Counted from the first letter of the stretch, positions 25,543 through 34,285 are shown. The stretch is DNA of 64,000 nt from Epilithonimonas tenax DSM 16811 (GCF_000428485.1 NZ_AUAA01000004.1:79475-143474), one strand, 5' to 3'. Notes: a model not told the origin generated them from the sequence alone. Made by a program: numbers and translations.

Positions 25543-28494
25543 CTAAAAGCTGTAATTAACCCTCACAAATACATATCGACCATTTTGTCCAAACTGAGAA
25601 GTATTTCTAGAATATTCAAATTGATTGTTGTTGGACAAGTCAATGGTTGAAATACCTCTTACATAATCGGATGGCAAGTTACCCAGCAATGGAATGACGT
25701 TACCTGGTCCTGGCAAAATTCCTGTAGGACCGGAGGCGCCTGTATCACCTGTTTTGAAGTAGCGATATTTACCATCTGTGCTAGGTGTAAATGCCTGTTG
25801 TGTTTTCAGGTTTTTATCTGGGTAGATATCAAAAATATTATTAGAACCTATTGTGAATTTTAAATGGGTATTGACAGTGTAAGAAACGGACAAGTCTGTG
25901 ATGGTTCTTGCAGACCAGGTCGGATGTTCTGTTTGAACAAAGGCGCCATTGATCCAATTTCCTGCAACATAACCATCTCCATTCACATCAGCAAGGTTAG
26001 GATCTGTTACTTTACCAAAATAGCTTTGTCTCATAAAAATATCCCACTTTTTAAAACTTAAAGTGTTCATGAGGTTTGCCTTCACTCTTGGCACCGCTTC
26101 CTCCATATAGATTCGGGTAGCTTCGGAATAGTACTTGTTGATCTGTCCGCCATCAGCTAATATTTGAGAGCCGTGTATATCACCCACTCTACTGGTTTTG
26201 GAGAAAGTTCCCGCGATACTCGTGCTTAATGTAAATTCTTCAAACTTAAATTTGTTGCTCAATACCACATCCAATCCACGCGACTGTGTATCTACAGCAT
26301 TACTGAAAAACGTCGCAGTATTGGCATTGGCTTCATTGAATAAAGTGGTGAGTTGTGGTGTGGAAGGGGTGAAACCATCGGTTAAAACGACTCTGTCTTT
26401 TATTTTGATGTAGTACCCATCTACTGCCAAAGTTAAATTGGTGTTGGGGAATTTGTAGGTTGCTCCCAAACTGTAGTTGTTAGATTCCTCTTGTTTTAAT
26501 TTGGGTATACCAAGCAGATTGGCAACATTCGAGACATTGGTGAATGTTCCTACTTCAAAAGGGTTACCTCCAATAAACTGAGTGGCAGTAGAGCTGTAAT
26601 AGATTTGAGCCAAAGAAGGCGCTCTGAATCCTGAGGAAATGGCGCCTCTGATATTCAGGTTTTTAGTTGCTTTGACTCGGGTTGCAAATTTATAATTGAA
26701 AGTAGAACCAAAATCCGAGTAGTTTTCATAACGCAGAGCACCACTCACCAAAAGCCAATCGGTAATATCCAATTCGGTATCCAGATAAGCTGCATAAGAC
26801 TTTCTGCCTTCATTGACTTGATTTGTAGGCCTGAATCCTGGGAAAACCTGTGCGCCACCAGGCCTGAAATTTCCAAAAAAATCGGTGGGTCTTAAATTGT
26901 TTGTAGATTCTGACGCGGTTCCTCTGTAAATGCTCCCATCGCTATTGTATGTCGCATAAGATGCTTCTTCTCCTGCTTTGATGAGGTATCTTTCCAAACG
27001 CATTTCACCTCCAAACGCAACATTGAGACCACCCAGAACATCTACTTTTTTCACAAAATCCAAATTGGTGGTGTTTTGGTGGAATTTCAATTTACCGGCA
27101 TAAAAAGACGTGGGAGAGTTGACTCCCATTGTCACGTTGGCTGTGTTTTCTATGTTGTATTCAAAAAAATTGGTTCCCCAGGTATTGCTCAGATCGTAAT
27201 CTAAGCCCCATATTTTTCCTTTCAGCCCTCCTGAAGCAGAGTAATCTACGACGGTGGAGCCAATTTCTGGTAAAAATCCATCAGGATAAATGGAGGTGGT
27301 AGACCTTGCCTGATCTGGCCTTCTGAAAAATCCTGCCGAATTACCATCTCGTTTACTGTAGCCACCAAAAACGTAGAACTTATGATTTTCATTAATGGGA
27401 TACTCAGAGTTTACAAAGAATTGGGTATTGGTCAATTTTGATTGTCCCACTCTCATATTAAAGTTCCTTCTTTCCAGTCCTCTGGCTGCCAATTCGTTTG
27501 CGGAAGTATCGGTCGGCGAACCATTTGTTTTCAAGGCAGCCTGCATCGCTGCAATGCTGTTCGCTCCTTGGATGGCTGACTGTTGTGCAGCTGAGAAAAA
27601 TCCTATTTGCGAGGCACTGGATTTCATAATACTCAACATATTGGCCTGCTCAGTAGCAGATAGGGCATTGATATTGGAAAACATAGCGCTAAGATTCTTG
27701 CCATTGGCCAGTGCCACTCTTTCTATGGAATTATAGGCATTGAAAACAGTCCCATTATAGTCTGTTGCTCTGCTGGTGTCATCTCTCCATCCAAAATTTC
27801 CAGTGATATTAACGAAGCCTTTTTTTGCTATTTTAAAGCCATAATTGGCATCCAACTGCGTCTTGGTGCCATCCCAGCCACCTCTGTGATCGTTAGCACC
27901 TCTGGAAGCAAATCCTCCGCCTGTTAAAGAAAGGTCTAATTTTCCAGTATCTTTTTTCATCACTACATTGATCACGCCTGCAATAGCATCAGATCCGTAC
28001 TGAGCGGCAGCACCATCCCGTAACACCTCTATCCGCTCAATCGCAAATGCAGGAATCGCATTCAGATCTGTTCCTACGGATCCTCGGCCTGGTGAACCGT
28101 TGACATTCACCAATGATGAGGTGTGTCTTCTTTTTCCGTTCAGCAACATTAAGGTTTGATCCGGGCCTAGTCCTCTCAGTTGAGCGGGATCTATATGGTC
28201 TGTTCCGTCGGCTACCGTAGTGGTATTGGAGGTAAAAGAGGGCGCAACATAGTTGAGGATTTGTGTTAAATCTGTTTGAGGTGCAGAAGTTGCAAGATCC
28301 TTCATACTCAATACATCAATAGCGACAGGTGAATCTGTTACGATTCTGCTTTTGTTTCTGGAACCTACTGTGATTTTAACTTCTTCTATTTCTTTAGATT
28401 TTATAGAGTCTTTGACGTCTTGTGCATAAGAGAAAGATGCTACAGATGATAAGGCACCGAAAATTAGAATTTTTTCAAAATAATTTTTCCACAT
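25543..28494 (-). CDS. TonB-dependent outer-membrane receptor
   Basis: This 983-residue receptor has a signal peptide (ending Ser-Tyr-Ala-Gln), a TonB-box-like stretch (SKEIEEVKITVGSRNKSR), a plug domain (DLTQILNYVAPSF, LRGLGPDQTLMLLNGKRRH, AIERIEVLRDGAAAQYGSDAIAGVINVVMK) and a 22-strand barrel ending FVRVNYSF. It lacks the SusC-specific motifs and has no SusD partner, so it belongs to the general TonB receptor class; VLRDGAAAQYGSDAIAG is typical of a subgroup whose ligand is not settled. It is a single-gene transcript with a canonical promoter at 28546-28517 and a terminator. Confidence 0.93.
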   Translation of the reverse strand: MWKNYFEKILIFGALSSVASFSYAQDVKDSIKSKEIEEVKITVGSRNKSRIVTDSPVAIDVLSMKDLATSAPQTDLTQILNYVAPSFTSNTTTVADGTDHIDPAQLRGLGPDQTLMLLNGKRRHTSSLVNVNGSPGRGSVGTDLNAIPAFAIERIEVLRDGAAAQYGSDAIAGVINVVMKKDTGKLDLSLTGGGFASRGANDHRGGWDGTKTQLDANYGFKIAKKGFVNITGNFGWRDDTSRATDYNGTVFNAYNSIERVALANGKNLSAMFSNINALSATEQANMLSIMKSSASQIGFFSAAQQSAIQGANSIAAMQAALKTNGSPTDTSANELAARGLERRNFNMRVGQSKLTNTQFFVNSEYPINENHKFYVFGGYSKRDGNSAGFFRRPDQARSTTSIYPDGFLPEIGSTVVDYSASGGLKGKIWGLDYDLSNTWGTNFFEYNIENTANVTMGVNSPTSFYAGKLKFHQNTTNLDFVKKVDVLGGLNVAFGGEMRLERYLIKAGEEASYATYNSDGSIYRGTASESTNNLRPTDFFGNFRPGGAQVFPGFRPTNQVNEGRKSYAAYLDTELDITDWLLVSGALRYENYSDFGSTFNYKFATRVKATKNLNIRGAISSGFRAPSLAQIYYSSTATQFIGGNPFEVGTFTNVSNVANLLGIPKLKQEESNNYSLGATYKFPNTNLTLAVDGYYIKIKDRVVLTDGFTPSTPQLTTLFNEANANTATFFSNAVDTQSRGLDVVLSNKFKFEEFTLSTSIAGTFSKTSRVGDIHGSQILADGGQINKYYSEATRIYMEEAVPRVKANLMNTLSFKKWDIFMRQSYFGKVTDPNLADVNGDGYVAGNWINGAFVQTEHPTWSARTITDLSVSYTVNTHLKFTIGSNNIFDIYPDKNLKTQQAFTPSTDGKYRYFKTGDTGASGPTGILPGPGNVIPLLGNLPSDYVRGISTIDLSNNNQFEYSRNTSQFGQNGRYVFVRVNYSF

Positions 28495-28516
28495 AATTTG
28501 TTGTTTTTATTAATAA

Positions 28517-28546
28517 CAAATGTACTTTTTTTTATCAAATCACAAA
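28517..28546 (-). promoter_or_regulatory. Promoter of the TonB receptor gene (TTTG-N18-TACATTTG)
   Basis: On the minus strand TTTG (28546-28543), an 18-base spacer and TACATTTG (28524-28517) match the Bacteroidetes housekeeping promoter closely. The box ends 22 bases before the start codon. Its -33 region is mirrored by the plus-strand promoter at 28562. Confidence 0.75.
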
Positions 28547-28561
28547 AAAAAATGAATTTTA

Positions 28562-28591
28562 TTTGTGATAAAAATTAATATTATACATTTG
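28562..28591 (+). promoter_or_regulatory. Mirror-image promoter reading into a gene-poor stretch
   Basis: TTTG (28562-28565), an 18-base spacer and TACATTTG (28584-28591) form an equally good plus-strand promoter. TTTGTGAT words of the two promoters sit back to back, giving ATCACAAA-N15-TTTGTGAT. Downstream to 28936 there is no established gene, only the small frame at 28615. Confidence 0.65.
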
Positions 28592-28614
28592 TGTTGCTGA
28601 TAAATCATTGTAAA

Positions 28615-28701
28615 ATGGTGTATGGTGTAATGCTGTGTTTTATGATAAGGTGTTTTTGTCAGGCTGTTTTAGTCACTTATTTTGAAGTTTTTGGAAGTTA
28701 A
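28615..28701 (+). CDS. Possible 28-residue hydrophobic Cys-containing small protein
   Basis: The first ATG after the plus-strand promoter (about 17 bases past the predicted start site) opens a 28-codon frame ending TAA 28699-28701. The product is hydrophobic with three Cys and could span a membrane once. The promoter is the only support. A non-coding RNA or a spurious frame is equally possible. Confidence 0.2.
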   Translation: MVYGVMLCFMIRCFCQAVLVTYFEVFGS

Positions 28702-28936
28702 AACATCTTAAAATCATGCAGAAATATGTAGCAAGATATCTTGTCAGGATATTATATCTGTTTTAGACAATAGAAAAGCAGCAAGCTTTGATTGAAAAAT
28801 TTTAGAAATTAATTGGTCAGAGTTGCATACCTAGGTAAAACAGTCATATCCTTTTAGGAATGTTCATTTTAATAAAAAAAAAGACATTTGTGGTGTCTGT
28901 TTTTTTATGCGCAGAGTGCCTGTCACATCTGGGAAA

Positions 28937-29371
28937 TTATTTTTTCTTTTTCCTTTTTAGGGGAAACAGTTTTGTGATTTTCCTATCGATGTGTTTTGTC
29001 AATTCAAAAAACGTAAATGGATTTTCGGATTTATCTTTAGGTGAAATTTCAAAATTTAAACTTTTTATGGCGTCGAGCTGAATACAACAATTTTCAGGAT
29101 TTGTCCAGAATATTAAATTATTGCAGCCTTTTAATTGTTTGGATAAATCGTTTCCGCTTCTATATCTAACAAACGGTTTTGTATAAGTCTTATTAAATGT
29201 CTTTTTATTAATGTAACCACTTCCGTTTTCGTCAATGTTTAATCTGTTTTCATCGATGTTTGCGAGAACTAAATTAATCTCTACGTTATACTTATTAGGA
29301 ACTGTTATTTTTAAAGTTGGAGAATAAAAATAGATATTAAAATAAAGCAGACTCAAGCTAAAAAAAAACAA
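28937..29371 (-). CDS. Hypothetical membrane-anchored protein, start uncertain
   Basis: The frame gives 144 residues from a TTG at 29371: a Phe/Leu/Tyr-rich membrane segment, then about 110 hydrophilic residues with a Cys pair (ENCCIQ) and a Lys-rich end. No in-frame ATG lies between this TTG and the upstream stop. An ATG at 29391 would join the frame if the A9 tract at 29360-29368 were one base longer, so the 5' end may be frameshifted. It follows a small membrane-protein gene and a lipoprotein gene on the same strand. I do not recognise the family. Confidence 0.55.
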   Translation of the reverse strand: MFFFSLSLLYFNIYFYSPTLKITVPNKYNVEINLVLANIDENRLNIDENGSGYINKKTFNKTYTKPFVRYRSGNDLSKQLKGCNNLIFWTNPENCCIQLDAIKSLNFEISPKDKSENPFTFFELTKHIDRKITKLFPLKRKKKK

Positions 29372-29428
29372 CAGGTGAGATGATAGAGCATATTTTTTGA
29401 AGCTCAGATTTAAAGTTTAAGCTAAAAT

Positions 29429-29584
29429 TCAACAAGCGATCAAAATTCCAAGAAGCAAGATGATTCCAAAATAATAGCCTGGAAAAAACATTCCTCCAGG
29501 AAATTCCATAATTTGCATTTCTGATATGATGAGCAGCATTATAGTTGAAATTCTAAAAATTCTTTTAATTATAAGGTCTGACAT
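29429..29584 (-). CDS. Small membrane protein, 51 residues
   Basis: An ATG at 29584 opens a 51-codon frame ending TGA 29431-29429. The product begins Met-Ser-Asp-Leu, has two hydrophobic stretches (about 8-22 and 36-51) split by a Glu/Pro/Gly loop (Glu-Phe-Pro-Gly-Gly), and ends Ile-Ala-Cys. It looks like a two-helix inner-membrane protein. It lies between a lipoprotein gene and a membrane-protein gene on the same strand, probably one operon. I know no function. Confidence 0.5.
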   Translation of the reverse strand: MSDLIIKRIFRISTIMLLIISEMQIMEFPGGMFFPGYYFGIILLLGILIAC

Positions 29585-29645
29585 ACTCTTGATGATGAGT
29601 TGTCGATTAACGACTTTTTGAATTTTCTAATTTGTTCTGAATTTC

Positions 29646-30017
29646 TTACTGTTTTGTAAGCGTCCAGTTGCCTGTAAGGTTACCGTTTTTCCAGGTTCCT
29701 TTTTTATCTTTTAAATTGCCATAAAGAATGAATGTGTAGCTGTCTGAAATGGCCGGCTGTAAAGTACCATCGTCATAAACGTAGCTTGCCATGCCCTCAT
29801 TATTCTGTCCGTAAGTTCCAGTGATAGTTCCAGCTTTTGAAACACTTATGGTGAGAGAACCTCCTGCATTACCAGAATAGTTGCCTACCCATTTGCCTAT
29901 AAAAGGTGAAGTATGGTTTTCCTGTGCCTGATGTTCATAATAGTTATCCGTGATCTGATCACAGGAGATCAAAGTATAGAATGCGACAAAAAGTGAGAGG
30001 AGGGTTTTGGTTTTCAT
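29646..30017 (-). CDS. Hypothetical lipoprotein
   Basis: This 123-residue protein has a lipoprotein signal with lipobox Leu-Ile-Ser-Cys near residue 19. The mature part holds a compact beta-rich domain with Gly/Trp pattern GKWVGNYSGNAGGSLTISV and a closing GNLTGNWTLTK, like small lipocalin- or META-type beta barrels. No exact family is recognised. A canonical -7 box (TACATTTG) lies 20 bases upstream. It heads a small minus-strand group with the genes at 29429 and 28937. Confidence 0.65.
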   Translation of the reverse strand: MKTKTLLSLFVAFYTLISCDQITDNYYEHQAQENHTSPFIGKWVGNYSGNAGGSLTISVSKAGTITGTYGQNNEGMASYVYDDGTLQPAISDSYTFILYGNLKDKKGTWKNGNLTGNWTLTKQ

Positions 30018-30036
30018 TGGTAGTTGATTAGTTTTT

Positions 30037-30044
30037 CAAATGTA
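30037..30044 (-). promoter_or_regulatory. -7 box (TACATTTG) for the lipoprotein group
   Basis: The minus strand reads TACATTTG with TTG about 14 bases further upstream. Predicted leader about 13 nt. Confidence 0.6.
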
Positions 30045-30207
30045 TAAAAATTGTATACCAATATTGTCTCAAGAATTTGGATTAAGATTAAGAAAATTCA
30101 AAAAAATACTATCTTCGCAAGCATGAAATGGCCGTGATTCAAAATGCGAAACGTCACTGAAATTGGCGATTGCACAAGACCTTTAAAAAATTAATAAAAC
30201 CTTACTT

Positions 30208-31428
30208 GTGAAAACAAATCAAAAATCTGCTGCCATTGGTTTCATTTTTATCACACTGCTGATAGATATTACAGGCTGGGGAATCATCATTCCTGTAGTT
30301 CCGAAACTGATAGAAGAACTGATCCACGCGGACATCAGCGAGGCAGCCAAGTATGGTGGCTGGCTAAGTTTTGCTTACGCCTTCATCCAGTTTGTTTTCT
30401 CACCATTCATAGGAAACCTGAGTGACAAATATGGACGCCGGCCAGTGATCTTGCTGTCGCTCTTTGGATTCTCTGTAGATTATATTTTTCTGGCTTTGGC
30501 ACCCAGTATCTGGTGGCTTTTTATTGGGCGCATCATTGCCGGAATTACCGGCGCCAGCATCACAACTGCGAGTGCTTACATTGCGGATATCTCAAATGAC
30601 GAAGACCGTGCGAAGAACTTCGGAATGATTGGCGCTGCCTTTGGTATTGGGTTTATCATCGGGCCTGTATTGGGCGGCGTTTTGGGTCATTATGGTTCCA
30701 GAGTGCCTTTCTATGCCGCGGCGGTTTTATGTATGATCAATTTTATATATGGCTACTTCGTGTTGCCGGAAAGTCTCACCAAAGAAAACCGACGGGAGTT
30801 CAGCTGGAAAAGAGCAAACCCAGTCGGATCCTTCAAATTCCTGAAAAAACATCCCGAGATCTCAGCGCTTACCACGGCTCTAATCCTGATCTATATTGGC
30901 GGACATGCGGTCCAAAGCAATTGGAGTTTCTACACGATGTACAGATTCAGTTGGGACGAGCGTATGGTGGGGATTTCCCTCGGCGTGGTTGGTTTGCTGG
31001 TTGGACTAGTGCAAGGTGTTTTGATAAGATGGATAAACCCAAAAATTGGTGATCAGAAAAGTATCTTTTATGGATTGATGCTCTACGCCATAGGAATGCT
31101 GCTGTATGCTTTTGCGACTGAGGGTTGGATGATGTTGGTGTTCACGATTCCTTATTGTTTGGGTGGGATTTGTGGTCCGGCATTGCAATCGATCATTACC
31201 AAAAATATGCCGTCCAATGAGCAAGGTGAACTGCAAGGGGCGCTCACAAGTTTGATGAGTGCAACTTCTATCATTGGACCTCCGCTGATGACCAATCTGT
31301 TCTATTATTTCACACACAAAGAGGCGCCTTTTCTGTTTCCGGGAGCACCGTTTTTCCTCGCTTTTCTTTTGTTTGCAGCAAGTATCTATTTCGTTTATAT
31401 CAGTTTTAAGGGGAAGAAAGAGCGTTGA
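30208..31428 (+). CDS. MFS transporter, TetA-like drug/H+ antiporter family
   Basis: This 406-residue inner-membrane protein has 12 predicted helices. The antiporter motif A lies between helices 2 and 3 ([12 protein letters not shown]), and the helix-5 block reads [16 protein letters not shown], both typical of TCR/Tet exporters. Flavobacterial members are usually called TCR/Tet MFS transporters, but resistance is not implied. The start is GTG at 30208, chosen because the N-terminal cytoplasmic tail then has family length. The tatA gene follows 75 bases later with its own promoter. Confidence 0.88.
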   Translation: MKTNQKSAAIGFIFITLLIDITGWGIIIPVVPKLIEELIHADISEAAKYGGWLSFAYAFIQFVFSPFIGNLSDKYGRRPVILLSLFGFSVDYIFLALAPSIWWLFIGRIIAGITGASITTASAYIADISNDEDRAKNFGMIGAAFGIGFIIGPVLGGVLGHYGSRVPFYAAAVLCMINFIYGYFVLPESLTKENRREFSWKRANPVGSFKFLKKHPEISALTTALILIYIGGHAVQSNWSFYTMYRFSWDERMVGISLGVVGLLVGLVQGVLIRWINPKIGDQKSIFYGLMLYAIGMLLYAFATEGWMMLVFTIPYCLGGICGPALQSIITKNMPSNEQGELQGALTSLMSATSIIGPPLMTNLFYYFTHKEAPFLFPGAPFFLAFLLFAASIYFVYISFKGKKER

Positions 31429-31491
31429 TAAAAAATCTTTTTGTGATAAAATTATGACAAACAAATGTCTGTTAGATTTATAAACTTTGCT

Positions 31492-31499
31492 TAATTTTG
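31492..31499 (+). promoter_or_regulatory. -7 box (TAATTTTG) for tatA
   Basis: TAATTTTG ends only 4 bases before the tatA ATG, so the mRNA is predicted to be leaderless or nearly so. Confidence 0.5.
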
Positions 31500-31503
31500 T
31501 CAA

Positions 31504-31824
31504 ATGGAATTGAGTATTGGAGAAATGCTGATGATTGCGTTGGCAATTGTTGTTTTGTTCGGACCAGATAAATTGCCCGAGATCGCAAGAGGTCTTGGCG
31601 AAGGCGTGCGTAAGATGCGTGGCGCGGTGGACGATATCAAAACCGAAATTATGAAGGAAGCAGATCACCCGCTTTCCGAAATCAAAAAAGAGATCGATAA
31701 TGTGAAAAAGTCGGCCCAGGACTATAATCCTTTGGCCGACAAACAATCTGTTCCTGCTGCCCAGGAAACCCCCAAAGTAGATCTTTCCGAAGACGAATCC
31801 CACGAAGGACCTGTAAGCCGATAA
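31504..31824 (+). CDS. tatA: Twin-arginine translocase subunit TatA/TatB type
   Basis: This 106-residue protein has the Tat A/B layout: a short N-terminal membrane helix (residues 5-20), the hinge FGPDKLPEIARGLGEGVRKMR, an amphipathic helix and a charged Lys/Glu-rich tail. It forms part of the pore that exports folded proteins with twin-Arg signals. The Phe-Gly hinge is preserved; whether it acts as TatA or TatB is not clear from sequence. The PAP2 gene starts 3 bases after its stop, so they are co-transcribed. No tatC is in the window. Confidence 0.88.
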   Translation: MELSIGEMLMIALAIVVLFGPDKLPEIARGLGEGVRKMRGAVDDIKTEIMKEADHPLSEIKKEIDNVKKSAQDYNPLADKQSVPAAQETPKVDLSEDESHEGPVSR

Positions 31825-31827
31825 CCG

Positions 31828-32391
31828 ATGAACGGATTCATAGAAAAAGACCAGCAGCTTCTTCTTTTCCTCAATGGATTGGGCAATGCTGCCTTTGATC
31901 CTTTTTGGCTCACAGTGACCGGAAAATGGTTCTGGATTCCGTTTTATGCCATCTTACTGTATCTGCTCTACAAAAGTTATCCGCTGAAAAAATTACTGTT
32001 TGTCCTCATTTTCATCACCATCGGTATCACAATTTCCGATCAGTTGGCAGGCATCTTCAAACATGGTATAGAGCGGTTCAGGCCTTGCCATACAGATGCC
32101 TTGATTTCTCATATGCGGATGGTGATCTGCGGCGGGAACTACGGATTTTATTCATCACACGCTTCAAATTCCTTTTTCCTTTTCAGTTTTCTCACCATTA
32201 TGATTGGGAAAAAGTACAGATATCTGCCTTACATCTTGTTCGTCTGGGCCAGTATAGTTTCTTACAGCAGGATTTATCTCGGCGTTCATTTTCCTTTTGA
32301 TATTGCCTTTGGGGCAGCGGTAGGATTTTTGCTGGGTGGTGTCATTGCGAATCTTGCCAAGCGATCTGTACGTCAACAGCCGGCCATTTAA
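31828..32391 (+). CDS. PAP2-family membrane phosphatase
   Basis: This 187-residue membrane protein carries the three-part PAP2 acid-phosphatase signature: KHGIERFRP, SSHAS, and SRIYLGVHFPFD, with the His nucleophile in the last block. Members dephosphorylate lipid phosphates such as phosphatidic acid or undecaprenyl pyrophosphate at the outer face of the inner membrane. The lipid used here is not known. It forms an operon with tatA. Confidence 0.9.
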   Translation: MNGFIEKDQQLLLFLNGLGNAAFDPFWLTVTGKWFWIPFYAILLYLLYKSYPLKKLLFVLIFITIGITISDQLAGIFKHGIERFRPCHTDALISHMRMVICGGNYGFYSSHASNSFFLFSFLTIMIGKKYRYLPYILFVWASIVSYSRIYLGVHFPFDIAFGAAVGFLLGGVIANLAKRSVRQQPAI

Positions 32392-32458
32392 TTCAGTTTT
32401 TTTAAGAAGCTATTTGACTTCATCGATTGCTAAATTTTTATTTTTTTTTAGAAGCAAT

Positions 32459-32555
32459 TCCCGCTATACACTGTATCTTTTTTGTCAAAGATGAAAGGTT
32501 ATTATTAGACATCTGTCAAGACAAAAAAGGATGCCGTTTCTATCGGGGCTACGGG
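32459..32555. ncRNA. Dispersed covarying hairpin element, copy B
   Basis: The plan is the same as at 17184: CCCG and CGGG outer pairing, 11/11-nt internal loop, then stem ATCTTTTTTGTC against GACAAAAAAGGAT with one bulged G. The apical region differs completely. It lies in the 260-bp gap between the convergent PAP2 and rlmH genes. Confidence 0.6.
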
Positions 32556-32651
32556 TTTTGGCCACCCAATTACTTTTTCCCTTTTTACAGACCACTCATT
32601 GTCGAATAAGGAAAAGAACCATTGGTCTCTTATCAGTCCTCATTTGTAAAA

Positions 32652-33125
32652 TCAGTCGTTGTGGTAAGGTTTTCCTTGTAATATCGTAGCGGCGCGGTAG
32701 ATCTGTTCTACGAAGAATAAGCGGATCATCTGGTGTGTAAAGGTCATTTTGGACAAAGATATCTTCTCATTGGATCTCTGGTAGATCTCCTCAGAAAAAC
32801 CATAGGCTCCGCCTACCAGAAAATTAATTTTCTTCACAGAGCTTCCCATCCAGAAATCTATTTTTTCAGAGAATTCGCGGCTCGTGAACTGTTTTCCCTT
32901 TTCGTCCAGAAGAATGGCGAGTTCATTGGACTCCATTAGATTCAGGAATAATTTCGCCTCTTCCTTCTTCACTTGATCCGGTGTCAGGTTTTTAGCATTC
33001 TTGATATCAGGTATTTCGATCAGTTCAAAATTCCAGTGTTTCGGGATCCGGGGGAGATAATATTTGATGAGAGAGATGATTTCCTTGTCATCTGTTTTCC
33101 CAATGCAGATCAAATTAATACGCAT
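32652..33125 (-). CDS. rlmH: 23S rRNA pseudouridine-1915 N3-methyltransferase RlmH
   Basis: This 157-residue SPOUT methyltransferase methylates pseudouridine 1915 in helix 69 of the assembled ribosome. Family marks are the start MRINLICIGKTDDKEI, LLDEKGKQFTSREFSEKI, the knot region INFLVGGAYGFSEEIYQRSN and the ending EQIYRAATILQGKPYHND. Length is exactly that of the family. It is transcribed divergently from brkB, with only 30 bases between start codons, and the two -7 boxes interlock in that gap. Confidence 0.96.
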   Translation of the reverse strand: MRINLICIGKTDDKEIISLIKYYLPRIPKHWNFELIEIPDIKNAKNLTPDQVKKEEAKLFLNLMESNELAILLDEKGKQFTSREFSEKIDFWMGSSVKKINFLVGGAYGFSEEIYQRSNEKISLSKMTFTHQMIRLFFVEQIYRAATILQGKPYHND

Positions 33126-33129
33126 TTAC

Positions 33130-33137
33130 TATATTTG
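33130..33137 (+). promoter_or_regulatory. -7 box (TATATTTG) for brkB
   Basis: TATATTTG ends 18 bases before the brkB ATG. Its -33 region must lie in the first codons of rlmH. Confidence 0.6.
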
Positions 33138-33142
33138 TACGG

Positions 33143-33150
33143 CAAAGATA
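33143..33150 (-). promoter_or_regulatory. -7 box (TATCTTTG) for rlmH
   Basis: The minus strand reads TATCTTTG, 17 bases before the rlmH start. Its -33 region must lie in the first codons of brkB. Confidence 0.6.
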
Positions 33151-33155
33151 AATGA

Positions 33156-34094
33156 ATGGCAAAAAAAATACAGCGTTTTTTCCTTAATATCAAAAACTTT
33201 TTCGACGGGATTCATATTCCTGTTTTGGGAATTTCTCTGTGGAGGATGTTCTCTATCTATTCTGATGCGATTTTTAAAAACCCTTTGGGGAGGCAGGCAG
33301 CCAGTATTTCCTGGAACTTTTTCCTGAGTCTTTTCCCGATGATTCTTTTCTTTTTATCAGTTTTGCCGTTTATGCCGCATTACGATAAGCTTCAGTTTTA
33401 TATTTTCGAAGTATTGATGCCAAGGGTTTTTCCTTCACATATGCAAAGTGATGTGACGACATACATCCAGGAAAGCATCATCCCGAATATGAAATCAATC
33501 AGTAATCTGACCATCCTGTTATCCTTCGTTTTCGCTACCAATGGTTGTTTTACTTTGATCAACGGATTTAATAGGAATACCGAACTTTCGAGAACCTTTG
33601 TGAAAGAATATCTTCTGGCAATGCTGGTGACAATCTGTTTCCTGACGCTTGTCTGTCTTTCTATATTTGGTATCTATTACAGTGAGGTCGTATTGAAACT
33701 GTACACGCCTACTTACGATATTGGCTGGTTTACCAAGAACCTGACGAAGATTATCAGTTTTGTGTCCTTTCCTTTGTTTTATTTTGTATTGTTAGCCTTA
33801 TTCTATTGGGTGGGTTGCCTCAAGATTACAAGGATAAGAGAAGCGTTTCCAGGTGCCATCTTGACGACTGCATTATTCGTGATCCTTACTTACCTTTTTG
33901 CAATCTATGTCGCTAATATTGCGAGATACAATGTCTTGTACGGTTCCATCGGCTCTATTATTCTGGTCATGGTTTGGGTTAATGTGAATGTTTTCTTGGT
34001 TCTAATGGGGAATGAGCTCAACCTCGCGATCAAAAAAGTGAAGCTGGAAAAGATCGTGCGGGATGAGATGAGAACGCTGAACGAAATTAATTAA
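33156..34094 (+). CDS. YihY/BrkB family inner-membrane protein
   Basis: This 312-residue protein has about six membrane helices and the YihY/BrkB pattern: DAIFKNPLGRQAASISWNFF near residues 33-52, FVFATNGCFTLINGFNR in the middle, and YGSIGSIILVMVWVNVNVFLVLMGNELN near the end. Despite the old name (virulence factor BrkB, or RNase BN by mistake), members are of unsettled function in the cell envelope, and no nuclease motif is present. A small Lys-rich gene follows 78 bases later. Confidence 0.9.
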   Translation: MAKKIQRFFLNIKNFFDGIHIPVLGISLWRMFSIYSDAIFKNPLGRQAASISWNFFLSLFPMILFFLSVLPFMPHYDKLQFYIFEVLMPRVFPSHMQSDVTTYIQESIIPNMKSISNLTILLSFVFATNGCFTLINGFNRNTELSRTFVKEYLLAMLVTICFLTLVCLSIFGIYYSEVVLKLYTPTYDIGWFTKNLTKIISFVSFPLFYFVLLALFYWVGCLKITRIREAFPGAILTTALFVILTYLFAIYVANIARYNVLYGSIGSIILVMVWVNVNVFLVLMGNELNLAIKKVKLEKIVRDEMRTLNEIN

Positions 34095-34172
34095 AGGATT
34101 TTTGGTGTGATACTAAGCGAGAATTATTATATTTACAATACTTAAAAGCAATTAACACCAAAATATAAAATC

Positions 34173-34283
34173 ATGGCAAAAAGTCAGGACGCAAAAAAAA
34201 CGACGAAAAAAGAAGCTCTTAAAACTCCAAAGGAAAAAAAAGAAGCTAAAAGAGAAAAGAAAAACGCCACCAAAAGAGATTAA
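34173..34283 (+). CDS. Small Lys-rich protein, 36 residues
   Basis: An ATG at 34173 opens a 36-codon frame ending TAA 34281-34283. Nearly half of the residues are Lys, with Ala, Glu and Thr, so the product is a very basic, probably disordered cytoplasmic protein. I recall similar short Lys-rich proteins in related flavobacteria, possibly nucleic-acid binding; that is a guess. The terminator begins 3 bases past the stop, and AACACCAAA words precede the start, which supports expression. Confidence 0.6.
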   Translation: MAKSQDAKKTTKKEALKTPKEKKEAKREKKNATKRD

Positions 34284-34285
34284 AA

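Noticed and set aside
28860..29081. A 73-codon plus-strand frame
   Set aside because: It is antisense to the minus-strand gene at 28937 and consists of Phe/Leu/Lys low-complexity residues.
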